Source: Dryas octopetala
Lineage: Eukaryota > Streptophyta > Magnoliopsida > Rosales > Rosaceae
Assembly (NCBI GenBank): GCA_963921425.1
Contig: OY992835.1
Location: forward strand, 7,440,001 to 7,504,000
Length of the DNA: 64,000 nt
Direction: 5' to 3'
The translations under genes were made by a program, and so were the position numbers. The first letter of the stretch is position 1; each line of letters begins with the position of its first letter. The notes beneath the pieces were generated by a model that was given only the letters and a program-made list of their open reading frames with translations, searched no databases and was not told the DNA's origin. Below, piece by piece: positions 24,878 to 34,766 of the stretch.

Positions 24878-25823
24878 GAGGTAATTAAGCTTGGGTTCTC
24901 TCCTCTTTGTTTTGTTTCTGCTATTTGTGTTTGATTGGTCATTAACCATGCATCAGCTTTGCTGGACATAGAGACTCACTTACATAGCTGATGCATGTTT
25001 GGGTTTCTTTTGGAGAACTTGTAATTTACAGTCCAACTTTCAATGTTCTTAAATGGTGTATGGTGTAACTTGTATAAAAGATAAATCTTGGAGAAGAGAT
25101 TACTTGTACCCCTGTGATGTGTAATCTTGCTTTTGAGTTTTCCATCTGTTCTCTAATGTTGCAAGTAAGATGCAGTATAGATAATCATTCAACTGGAAAG
25201 ACATTTTTTTTTTCTTAGTTCTTGTTTACTTAAACGTTAGAAAAGAAAAAAAAAAGTTTCTTATAGTTTTGAGTTTTCAATTACTTTCTTTCCCATCCTT
25301 TTCAGGGTATGCTGCTACAAATGGAAGGTAGTTGATAAGGAAAAAAATACGAAATGCAGTCCTTTTTCTCTATTCAGAAAAAAGTGAGATTTTTGAAAGA
25401 AACTGAAGAATTTTTTGAAGGCAGTCTCTACCATCACCATGTCCTCTGCATGAACGAGGGGGGTTGGGGTCTGAGGAGCCAATTCTTGGGGCACAGCCTC
25501 CTTTTTTACGAGCGCTTTTTCGCAAGAGACCTGTGTCATTCAGCTCTACCAAATATCAACATTGCATTTCTCATTTCGAAACAAGTTACATTACTTGCTT
25601 AAGCCGCATCTTTGCAACAATTTAAAATTGGGATGCCTTGAATCAATGTTTTACATCTTTCTTAATTTGGTGAAACAATAAAGAGAGGCAGTCAACAACA
25701 ATAATAGATGCACCAACTATTATTTTAATTTATAATCACCCACTGATGTGATATATGACATGTCAGTTTTTTACTCATAAATAAATAAAGTCTAGAGTAA
25801 AACGATCACATCAGTTGGAATAA
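24878..25823. other. Unassigned region with a short hairpin
   Basis: CATGCATCAGCT (about 24948-24959) faces AGCTGATGCATG about 27 bases later, a perfect 12-bp stem. Overlapping frames on both strands at 25315-25602 show no known domain. It could be the transcribed part of a non-coding RNA driven by the TATA-like site upstream, but that is speculation. Confidence 0.35.
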
Positions 25824-26218
25824 GGGATTAATATCATTTTGCTCCTCAGACTATTGCACTTGTATCAATTTGCTCCCTAGACTTCTAATTTGGAAAATTA
25901 AGGACTCTGACTTTTTTAATTTTGCCAATTGAGGTTCTTCCTTCAATTTACACATTTTTTATCCAAATATTTAAGGGCAAAATGGTCCCTTCCATTTAGA
26001 TCTTATCATTTTTTCCTTATGCATCATTTTTCATTTTTTATTTCTCGCTAAATTCTGGTTGATCATCTTGACATTTTAGATGAAAAATGTATAAATTGAC
26101 GGAATAACCTTAATTGACAAAATTGAAAAAGTCAGGGTCCTTAATTTTCCAAATTAGAAGTCTGAGGAGCAAACTGATATATGTGTAATAGTCTGGGGAG
26201 CAAAATGACATTAATCCC
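25824..26218 (+). mobile_element. Mutator-like MITE, 395 bp, copy 1
   Basis: The ends are GGGATTAATATCATTTTGCT and its inverted partner. A perfect 9-bp duplication TTGGAATAA flanks it (25815-25823 and 26219-26227). The arms (GACTATT, TTCTAATTTGGAAAATTAAG, AATTTTGCCAATTGAGG) pair along most of the length. Non-coding. Confidence 0.9.
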
Positions 26219-26568
26219 TTGGAATAATATATAGTTGGTGACTCTAGTATTACTTGAGAAGTCAAATACTGTATAACCCAACTCAAGCTAGCTGTAAGTA
26301 CAATTTTTTTAAAATTTGTCTCATTTAAGTAGAACCTTTTTATTTTGGCCTATTGCCTTCCAAAATAATAATATTTAATATCGGCCTCAACATAAAAGAG
26401 TTTGTATAGAAACATGTACGCTCAAGAAGACATCCTTTTGTATTTTTGTGTGTAGCTTACATGTATATGAGATTTAAAAATGGGTTAATTTATATATTAA
26501 GTACTTCAAGTTTACTTCAAATTTCAATTTCATATCTATTATTTAAAATCTTACAATATTATATTTTA
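26219..26568. other. Spacer between the two MITE copies
   Basis: AT-rich, no gene. The last part, from 26482, is the left arm of the large nested foldback element. Confidence 0.5.
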
Positions 26569-26963
26569 GGAATTAATGTCATTTTGCTCCCCAGACTATT
26601 ACACATGTATCAGTTTGCTCCCCAGACTTCTAATTTGGAAAATTAAGGACCCTGACTTTTTCAATTTTGCCAATTAAAGTTATTCCGTCAATTTATACAT
26701 TTTTCATCTAAAATGTCGAGATGATCAAGCAAAATTTAGCAAGAAATAAAAGAGGAAAAATGATGCATGAGGAAAAAATGATAAGATCTAATTGGAAGGG
26801 ACCATTTTGCCCTCAAAGATTTGGATAAAAAATGTGTAAATTGACAAAAGAACCTCAATTGGCAAAATTGAAAAAGTCAGAGTCCTTAATTTTCAAAATT
26901 AGAAGTCTGGGGAGCAAACTGATACAAGTGTAATAGTCGGGGGAGCAAAATGGTATTAATCCC
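26569..26963 (-). mobile_element. Mutator-like MITE, 395 bp, copy 2 (inverted)
   Basis: Same family and same length as 25824-26218 but in the opposite orientation. The 9-bp duplication TATATTTTA flanks it (26560-26568 and 26964-26972). It has inserted into the left arm of the large foldback element, which continues at 26973 with TCTTTCCAATTC. Confidence 0.9.
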
Positions 26964-27708
26964 TATATTTTATCTTTCCAATTCATTGCAATGTGATATC
27001 TCTATCAGTATAACAGTTAAAGAATTCGTTAAGTGCTGGCGTGCAAGGATTAATTTTAGCTAAGTACCTCAAGTTTACTTAGAATTTCAATTTCATACCT
27101 CGTGTTTAACGTTTTACAATGTCATACCTCATCTTTCCAATTCGTTGCAATGTCATACCTCCATCAAAATGAATGACCAAGCATTAAGGTATATGTTAAG
27201 TGTTGACGTGACTTTTACTCCCACTATTTTTATGACGTGGCACTTACTTGTCAATTAATGAATGAGTACCTGCCAAAAACCTGCCACGTTGATTCTGACT
27301 AGATGCCATGCAGTCTGACAACATGCTACATCATGTCAAGTGATATGACAACGAGCTACATCATGCCGGCCACATGGCATAAAAAATAGGGTTTTTTTTT
27401 TTAAAGTCCATTTTTTAAAATTTACTATTCATCCGGCCCAAGCGCTACAGTAAAATACTGTAGCAGCCCACTTTTTAAAAAACCGGTGCTACAGTAACAG
27501 CGCTACAGTGTTTTTAAAATGCCATTTTTCCCTTTTTTTTTTCTTTTTTTTTTCCATTTCAGTACCAATTGGTACATAAACTACCCAAAAAAAACAAATA
27601 ATAATTTATGTATTTTCATGTCATAAACATATTAAATAATAACCAATATAAAATACAAAAAATCAAGATGAAGCATCCATAATCTTTTACGTTTTAATAG
27701 TAAATATA

Positions 27709-28090
27709 ATTGTTACTATCGAATAGTAACAATCATCTATTGCTACTGCCGGGCAGTGGCAATCAAGTATTATCATTGTTTGATAATAACAATCACTTAT
27801 TGCTACTGTCTGGCAGTGACAATCAGAAATTGTTATTATTTGGTAGTAACAATTACCTATTGATACTGTCTTACAGTAACAATCACCTGTTGAAGATAAC
27901 TAATATATCTTGTTATTGTCATACAATAACAATCACCAAAATTCAAACCATAGAAAATTACAAAATTCAGAAAGTAACAATCACCTGATTGCTACTGTCA
28001 CACAGTAACAGTCACTTGATTGCTACTGTCACACAGTAACAATCACCTAATTGCTACTGTCACAGTGGCAACTATTATTTCTTGCCACTA
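27709..28090. repeat. Tandem array of 30-31 bp self-complementary units
   Basis: Units start every 30 bases at 27709, 27739, 27769, 27799, 27829, 27859 and 27889. Most have the form ATTGxTACTGTx-xACAGTAACAAT followed by CACCT or similar. The first, ATTGTTACTAT...ATAGTAACAAT, has perfect 11-bp arms. A second run of three or so 31-bp units lies at 27985-28080. A related 42-bp-period set lies at about 28449-28575. Confidence 0.9.
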
Positions 28091-28399
28091 TCGAACAATC
28101 ATTATTCTCATTGTTCCAAAAAGAACCCAGAATCAACATACATATACAAATCTTATGTATTTTTCTAACATAAACACATAAAAAACAAAAAAACTTAAAC
28201 AAAAATCTTTATCTTCTTCTTTTTTTCTATTTGCTGAAGCAGACATGTACTTCCTTTTTTCTTTTTTTTTTTATGAAGTTGTCATGTGTCTTCTTCTTTT
28301 TTTCTTTTTTGTTGAAGCTACCGTGTGTCTTTTTTTTTTTTTTTTTCTTTTTAACAATAGCCACTGTCAAAAAAATAGCCACTGTAAAAAAAAATGCTA

Positions 28400-28575
28400 T
28401 TTAACAATTGTCACTATCAACTGTCACTATTAACAATCATAACCCCACTTATATATTGTTACTGATAAGCATTAACAACTATAGCCTCACTTACATATTG
28501 TTATTGACAAACAGTAACAATCATAGCCCCACTTACATATTGCTACTGACAAGTAGTAACAATCATAACTCCACT
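28400..28575. repeat. 42-bp-period repeats related to the hairpin array
   Basis: Three units contain CACTTA(T/C)ATATTG(T/C)TA and TAACAATCATA. They share the TTGTTACTG...AGTAACAA core with the 30-bp array but with a longer spacer. Confidence 0.7.
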
Positions 28576-29547
28576 TACGTACATATTGGCTATAAAATGA
28601 ATATGATATATTCTACTAACATAACTAAGATGCATGACATAACTATAAATGATTTGAACAATATATAAAATTTCCAATAATATATCTTTGATTCCTACCA
28701 CCAATACATTGCCACCTAAACAAACATAGGCATGACTACAGAATTCCAATCAAGGAAAAGTCAAGAGAAACAAACCTCCCCTGCCATTGAAACACAAACA
28801 ATGAATTACTCAATAATGATAACGAAACACCAATATACAAGTAGTTACACAAACTAATACTATAGATAAGTAGTTACACAAACTGCAAGTACAGAAGCTA
28901 ATGCCATGTTCTACCTTTTAGAAACTCAATTCCTCAACATCATTTAATAATCATTACTTTCATGGCTTAGCATACAAACCAATCATAACAATCTTAATAT
29001 ATCACCATGGCCTGGAGGTATATGCTTGTATCATATATCAAGCTGCATATCACCATGGCCACAACCTTGAAATAAATTGGAAAAAAAAAAATTAATTAAG
29101 CCCCACCTATTCTATTCATCAGATTAAACACTGTAAAATTATGCAAAGCAAAAGAGCTAAAAACGCAAAAAGAAACTGCACAAAATTAAGTTACCTGTAA
29201 AATGAATACAGAGGCATACTCATTGTATACAGAGGCCAATGATGGAATTGTTACCTGTAAAATGAATCTTAGATAAGTCTCCAACATGCATGACCTTGGA
29301 AACATAAAATCAAAATAATGTATCCAAACGTTCAGTGGTGTGCAATCGATCTTCATCAACAAAAGTGAGAACTTCTCATCCACAGACAAAATTAATTGGG
29401 AATGTGAATTTTCGAGTACCATTAATTACCTGATTCTAGTTAGCAATATATGATGTAGAATAAAGGCAACAGAACATAAGTTTCAATTACAAGGGGGAGA
29501 GCGAAGGAAATTTACAATGAAACTTTTTCTTCAAATGAAAGTTTGTA

Positions 29548-29661
29548 TTAAGAACCTGCAATTGCAGACATGGACTTGGATTGTGGCATGTCCATCACCT
29601 TTGCCACCTGAAATTGGAGTCCCAAAATCTGAAACCCTAATTCAATGGCAGTGTAGGCCAT
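29548..29661 (-). CDS. Possible 37-codon small open frame inside the foldback element
   Basis: It begins MAYTAIELGFQILG and ends SAIAGS-stop, too short for the usual cutoffs. It is preceded on the minus strand by a CT-rich stretch like a plant 5' leader, so the element may have captured a gene's 5' end. I do not recognise the product, and it may be chance. Confidence 0.2.
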   Translation of the reverse strand: MAYTAIELGFQILGLQFQVAKVMDMPQSKSMSAIAGS

Positions 29662-30960
29662 GTTCCAAGCTAAGCTGAGAGAGAAAAGAGATATAGAGAT
29701 AGGAAGAAGAGACATACTTGTGAGGTGGGGAGTGAGGAAGGAGGTCGATCTGGAGTTGCGGCTTCTGCTACCTTTTTCTCAAAGTGAAGGGAGGATTCTT
29801 CGTGGTGGTTTGCCGAAGAAGGGCACCGAGATCGATCCAAGCAGAGGCAACGATAGTCCGATCGACGACGGCAACGATGGTGAGTCGCCAAAGAAGGGAG
29901 CAGCGGCAAAGCTTGCAGACGGAGAGAGGGAGATAGAGATAGAAGGAGAGAAGAGAAGGAGACGGAGAGAGAATGACGGAGACGGAAGAGAGGACAGGTT
30001 TGGTATAAACTGGGCCTCCTTCAAATATCAAAAAAGGACATGGGTCTTAAAAGTATTAAGTGTCAAAAAATGGACTTTATAATCATTAACTTTAAAAAAT
30101 AATTAAAACTCTGAAAATAATTGTTAGACCATGTGGCGTCCGGTCAGAATTGACTTGGCAGGTTTTTAGTGAGAACTCATTCTTCAGTTGACAAGTAAGT
30201 GCCACATCATAAAAATAGTGAGACCTGTAAAAGTAACATAAGCACTTTACAGATTCTTTAATGGTCATACTAACAAAGGTATGACATTGCAACACATTGG
30301 AAAAAAATAAGATATGACATTGTAAGATTTTAAACAAGAGGTATGAAATTGAAATTCTAAATAAACTTGAGATATTAAACTAAAATTAATCCTTGGCACG
30401 TTAGAATTAATTCTAAAATTAATTCTTTAACATATATGTTGACAGAGGTATAACATTGCAATGAATTTAAAAGATAAAGTATGACATCACAAGATTTTAA
30501 ACAAATGGTATGAAATTTGAATTTGAAGTAAACTTAAGGCCACTAAACTAAAATTAACCCTAATACACACGTATACAAGTTTAAAATAAGGTACCACACT
30601 ACAACTACGAGATACTTAATTCAGACATACGGCCGGCCAGTTCTTTAATATTATCCCTTCTATATCAAATAAATGCATATATAAATATACTCTCAATCTC
30701 ATACTTTGAGAAGTGGCTATGTGGAGTGCCAATTAGGCCATCATAATAAGAGACTGTTTAAGTCTCTAAAATATTAGATCTTTGACCTTGTATGCGTAAC
30801 TATTGCCCTTTTCATACCTTATAAAAATCAATATGGCCTCTTCATTTACCTTGGAAAATGATTATGGCATTTCATTAATTAAAGGGCTATTTAACTTACT
30901 CCTATATACATTGCGTGCTAGCGAGGAAATTAAGTAGCACATGAATGCACCTCATGATCC

Positions 30961-32246
30961 ATGGCAGCAGTACTCAGCTCATTGTCTTCTTCAGTCATCA
31001 TCTCATTCACCTTCTTTTGCTTCACTAATTATTGTTTTTTGATCTCCATCAATGCGTAATGGGGAGCTGAGGCTCGGGAGTCTCATCATCATCGTCATCA
31101 TCGTCATCCCATTCCCATCTCGTCTTTGATCCGAAAAGAGCTTTTTGAAACCTTGTTTCTACACAAGGATGACAATGCATGCCCTGCCAAACACTTCTAC
31201 ACCTACCATTCTTTCATCAAAGCCGCCAAAAGCTTCCCTAGGTTTGGTACCACCGGTGGGTTAAGAACAAGGAAGCGCGAAATTGCAGCCTTTCTTGGTC
31301 AAATCTCTCATGAGACTTCAGGTGGGTGGGCTGCTGCACCTGATGGACCATATGCATGGGGTTTGTGCTATATAGAGGAAGTGAGTCCAAAGAGCGACTA
31401 CTGTAACTGCAACACCACCAAATGGCTGTGCTATCCGGGTAAATCTTACAAAGGAAAAGGACCAATTCAACTATCTTGGTGAGTTCATCAATTTAGAAGT
31501 TTACGTACTCCATAAGTCACAACAATATACCAAACAAAAAAAAAAACACAACGAAGCGATCTGTATACCAGCGATCGATCAGTAGAACAACATATTGATC
31601 GATGGCAAGAAAACAAAATATCCTCTTTAATTCATAACCGATTTTTGGCCCCAAATGAATTGGGTTCTCACTTACTTAATATCTACAAATAAATAGAATA
31701 AAAATTGCTACATGGCTACTGTTTTCTGAAGAAAGTGTCCAATTTAGTAATTTAATCCAAATTTTCATTATTCTAAAACTAATTAATGTAGTTGGTTATT
31801 AAAGAAAATGTAGTTACATTGTACTCCCACATATAGAGTTCTAATGCATGTTTTGAGTTGAAATTTTGGTCAGGAACTTCAATTATGGCCCGGCTGGCAA
31901 AGCATTGGGGTTTGATGGGCTTAAAAACCCTGAAGTGGTAGCAAATAATTCCTTAATTGCATTCAAAACGGCTCTATGGTTTTGGATGACTGAGCAAAAG
32001 CCGAAGCCCGGGCCCTCTTGTCACAATGTCATGGTTGGAAAATATGTGCCCACAGAAGAAGACATGGCAGCTAATCGAAGAGCTGGATATGGGCTGGTTA
32101 CTAACATAATCAACGGTGGAGAGTGCGGAATATCCAATGATCGACGAGTCAATGGTCGCATTGGTTATTTCAAAAGATATGCTAAGTTGTTTAATGTTGA
32201 TACTGGATCTAATGTAGATTGTGAAAATCAAACTTCCTTTCAATGA
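30961..32246 (+). pseudogene. Class II GH19 chitinase with an in-frame stop (probable pseudogene)
   Basis: Exon 1 is 30961-31478 and exon 2 is 31874-32246, phase 2 junction splitting a Trp codon. A signal peptide (MAAVLSSLSSS...) leads in frame into the enzyme, but codon 33 is TAA (31057-31059) where the paralogue at 61823 has TCA. After it comes a His/Arg-rich stretch made of CAT/CGT repeats ([11 protein letters not shown]) in place of PQKCD. The GH19 domain is otherwise complete: [23 protein letters not shown] with the catalytic Glu, the second acidic site in [25 protein letters not shown] and [10 protein letters not shown]. There is no hevein domain and no C-terminal extension. Plant GH19 enzymes cleave chitin in fungal walls. 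No in-frame ATG lies soon after the stop, so a secreted product is unlikely unless the stop is read through or an assembly error. Confidence 0.85.
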
Positions 32247-32491
32247 ATTTCCCATTGGAAGCCTGATGAAAGATTCAAATTCTCTTGTTTTACTTGACTT
32301 TCAATTGTATTAGTTATTTGTGTATTACAATAAAACTATACTTTCGCAATAAAATAAAAAATCAAGAGTTACTATTATATCTTCAATTTTTGTTAGAGTT
32401 CCCATTTTTTTTTTTTCGTTTGCTAATTATACCCCACTTATTAGTTGAATGAAAAGACTAGTTTGGCCTTTTATCAAAGGACAATTGTGGA
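32247..32491. other. 3' flank of the chitinase pseudogene
   Basis: AT-rich, with possible poly-A signals (AATAAAA near 32330 and 32349). No gene. Confidence 0.5.
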
Positions 32492-33551
32492 TGTTTGTGG
32501 ATAAACCCACACCAATCCAACAGCCAACCAGGGCCGGACACGTGGCTGGTCAGACCTGACTTCAGTGTTTGACTTCCCAGCGGTCGGACTTTGACCTCCA
32601 CATCATCACTGCTCAGCACTTCCTCTGCCAGCTCAGACCGGGTCTCCATGTCGGGTCCTCCATGTTCGGTCCGAGCCGAACCGATGATCTTCCAAGGGAT
32701 TGAGTGTCCATCTTTCCACGGTCATCTCGGTTCAGCTCGGCTCGGCACTGAAGTGACCTACTTTCGAGTTCTGGCGTCGGCCAGTTAGAGCTCGGAGGGA
32801 CCCCTATCTTTTGGGTCGGCTCGGTCTGGAATCCCATGTCCGATCCGATCACGCATGGACTTCATGCATACGCATAAGGACATCTGCTCGGTTCGGCTCG
32901 GCTCTCCGCCGCCATTCCCAGGAAGATCACGATTGGGATGAACCGCCACACATAAATGCATCTGACACAAAATCCTCTGACAGATGGAATATCCTGCCTG
33001 CATCCCTGACTATTGGGGGAGTTTGTCTGAACCTTCCAACCTTGCATTTAATGGAGCATTCAATGCAGTATTGAATGCTGAGGAGGTGAGTAGCTGTGCA
33101 TGCAACTAGTTCTGACCAAGCGCGTGGGTCACTGGCAACCATTCATTCACATGCAGGTAACTTACTCATCAAGACCTCCTTTGCTTATATATATCAAACT
33201 CATGTGTGCAAAACGAGATCTATGAATCCATCTACAGAAACACTTACACAAAAATTCCCACTCACCAAAGAGCATACCCAACTTGCTGAGAATAACCCAG
33301 AACATTTGCCTTGTTCTCCTTATTCTCCCAAGTTCATCTTTTGTTCTTCCTCACCTATCATCAAACACCACCACTGATTTCATCATCGGAGTGTGTTTGG
33401 CTGGTACCACACCGGTCCATCTCCTTTGATCTTGTGTTTGTCTACAGGAAGATCCCAATCAACATTTACATCATCATCCAGCAGGGCTTCGGATCAGCCA
33501 AGTCATCATCTCTACGTTGTTGCATCTACCTCACGAGAATTTGCATCAACA
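32492..33551 (+). repeat. 5' LTR of the Tat-like element
   Basis: 1060 bp, with a TATA-like TATATATATC at about 33187. It contains four clear copies of the CCGAGCCGA/TCGGCTCGG motif. Confidence 0.95.
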
Positions 33552-33554
33552 GAT

Positions 33555-33571
33555 TGGCGCCGTCTGTGGGA
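33555..33571 (+). other. Primer-binding site of the Tat-like element
   Basis: TGGCGCCGTCTGTGGGA begins three bases after the LTR. It is the PBS type commonly seen in plant Tat-lineage gypsy elements; I do not assign the tRNA with confidence. Confidence 0.75.
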
Positions 33572-33635
33572 AGATCGACTTCAGCCGTTGTGTTCATCAT
33601 CGCAAGTGCTAAGCTCTTCCTTCACACAAGTCATC

Positions 33636-34766
33636 ATGGCTACCATCTTTCGTGACAGCAGTTCTTCTTCAGGAGCGTCTCAGAATGATGGACAACATCA
33701 GCCTGAGACACCTGAGAAGATGAGGGGAGCACATTTCCCCAGGACACCAAAACCCAAAGGTCCCTCAAAAATTCGGGCTGCTCACAAACTTCTTAAGGAG
33801 AGCCAGCGACATTTAGCCGCTGAGAATGCACTCCTGAAGCAGAATAATGAGCTACTCGCAAAACAGGCCGAGCTGGCCAGAGAACTTGCACGCCATCGTG
33901 CTCAGCTCGAGAACAGTGGGGGATCAGGTTTCCGTTCGCGCCAGACCCGAGCCGAGCAGGAGGTCTTCTCACCGTCTCCTTCTCGGCAAAGCACCCCAGC
34001 CGACGTGGACGACCGGTCGGCTCGGCAAAGCGCGGATCACATATTTCCGGGCTTCGAGGACATGCCTCCGGCTGAGCAGGCCGAGTTCTTGAAAGCCCAC
34101 CGCCTCCTCCAGCAGAAGCAGGCGGCCTTCAGGAAACACTCTCCCGAAGGTCTGGGAGGAGACCGTGCCGAACCGGGCACGGATCAACGACCTCCAATCC
34201 GATCCAGGTTGGGGGATGTCAACCCAACTGGTTCGACTGAACCCAGGGTGCCAGTCAGAAGCAGACTTGGTCCCACCGCCAGTCAAGGCCCCTCCACATC
34301 GGACACTTATTCGGGGAGACGATCCGCCGCGGAGCGATTGGGGGATACTATGGTCATGTCCGACCGTCGTCCACTCAGTGAAAGGATCACCCGCCAACCA
34401 GTGAGCGAGAGACTCGGTGATCGAACCGAGCGCTCGGGGGAGAATCAAGCCGAGCCGACCACTCCCGACGTGGAAAATTTGGTCCGGACTCTGGTACAAA
34501 ACAAAATCCGAAGCGTCCACGATCGGCTCGGCCAGGTCGAGGTCTCCAGGGGGTATACCGGTAGAGCCGACCACGGGGAAGAGCTTCCCCTCCCGTACAC
34601 CAGCAGAATCATGGATGCTGAGGTCTCCCGGGACACCAAGCCTCCCAAGATGGATCAGTACGACGGAACCAAGGATCCGTACGATCATCTTGACAGCTTC
34701 AGGTACGCCATGGAAGCCCGCCAGGCGTCTGAAGCCACTAGTGCCGAATCTTTCCTTCAACCTTGA
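33636..34766 (+). pseudogene. Gag N-terminal region of the Tat-like element
   Basis: The start MATIFRDSSSSSG at 33636 is chosen because it follows the PBS and begins the low-complexity gag leader. An alanine/glutamine-rich coiled coil (ENALLKQNNELLAKQAEL) and arginine-rich linkers follow, then the conserved capsid entry PPKMDQYDGTKDPYDHL. The frame ends at a stop just after SFLQP. The continuation is in another frame (34763 on), consistent with a single-base deletion near 34738. Confidence 0.85.

Larger units (their letters stand above)
27047..30392. mobile_element. Inner foldback element with about 250-bp arms
   Basis: The ends are GGATTAATTTTAG (27047) and CTAAAATTAATCC (30392). The arms pair through CTCAAGTTTACTT, ATTTCAATTTCATACCTC, TTGCAATGTCATACCT, GACGTGGCACTTACTTGTCA and TGCCAAAAACCTGCCA versus the complementary 30130-30380. 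The interior holds the 30-bp hairpin array, poly-pyrimidine blocks near 28205-28350 and a region at 29450-30010 that looks like captured leader-like sequence. Confidence 0.75.
26482..30560. mobile_element. Outer long-arm foldback element with nested, related ends
   Basis: The left arm starts GGGTTAATTT at 26482, and its inverted partner ends AAATTAACCC at 30560. The arms share TTTACTTCAAAT, TTTAAAATCTTAC and ATTCATTGCAATGT. The left arm is split by the 395-bp MITE at 26569-26963. Nested inside is a second pair of arms of the same family (27047-30392). No clear TSD is visible at either level. No transposase is seen, so it is probably a non-autonomous Mutator-like relative, by inference from arm length and neighbours. 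Confidence 0.65.

Noticed and set aside
25315-25602. Overlapping open frames on both strands as a gene
   Set aside because: No domain, no clear splice context and similar length on both strands.
27709-28090. CRISPR-like regular repeats
   Set aside because: The units abut with no unique spacers, are self-complementary and lie in a plant foldback transposon.
33969-34760. 263-codon minus-strand open frame in the Tat-like element
   Set aside because: It is antisense to gag with composition explained by gag codons. Unlike 39527-41901 it shows no domain or splice structure.
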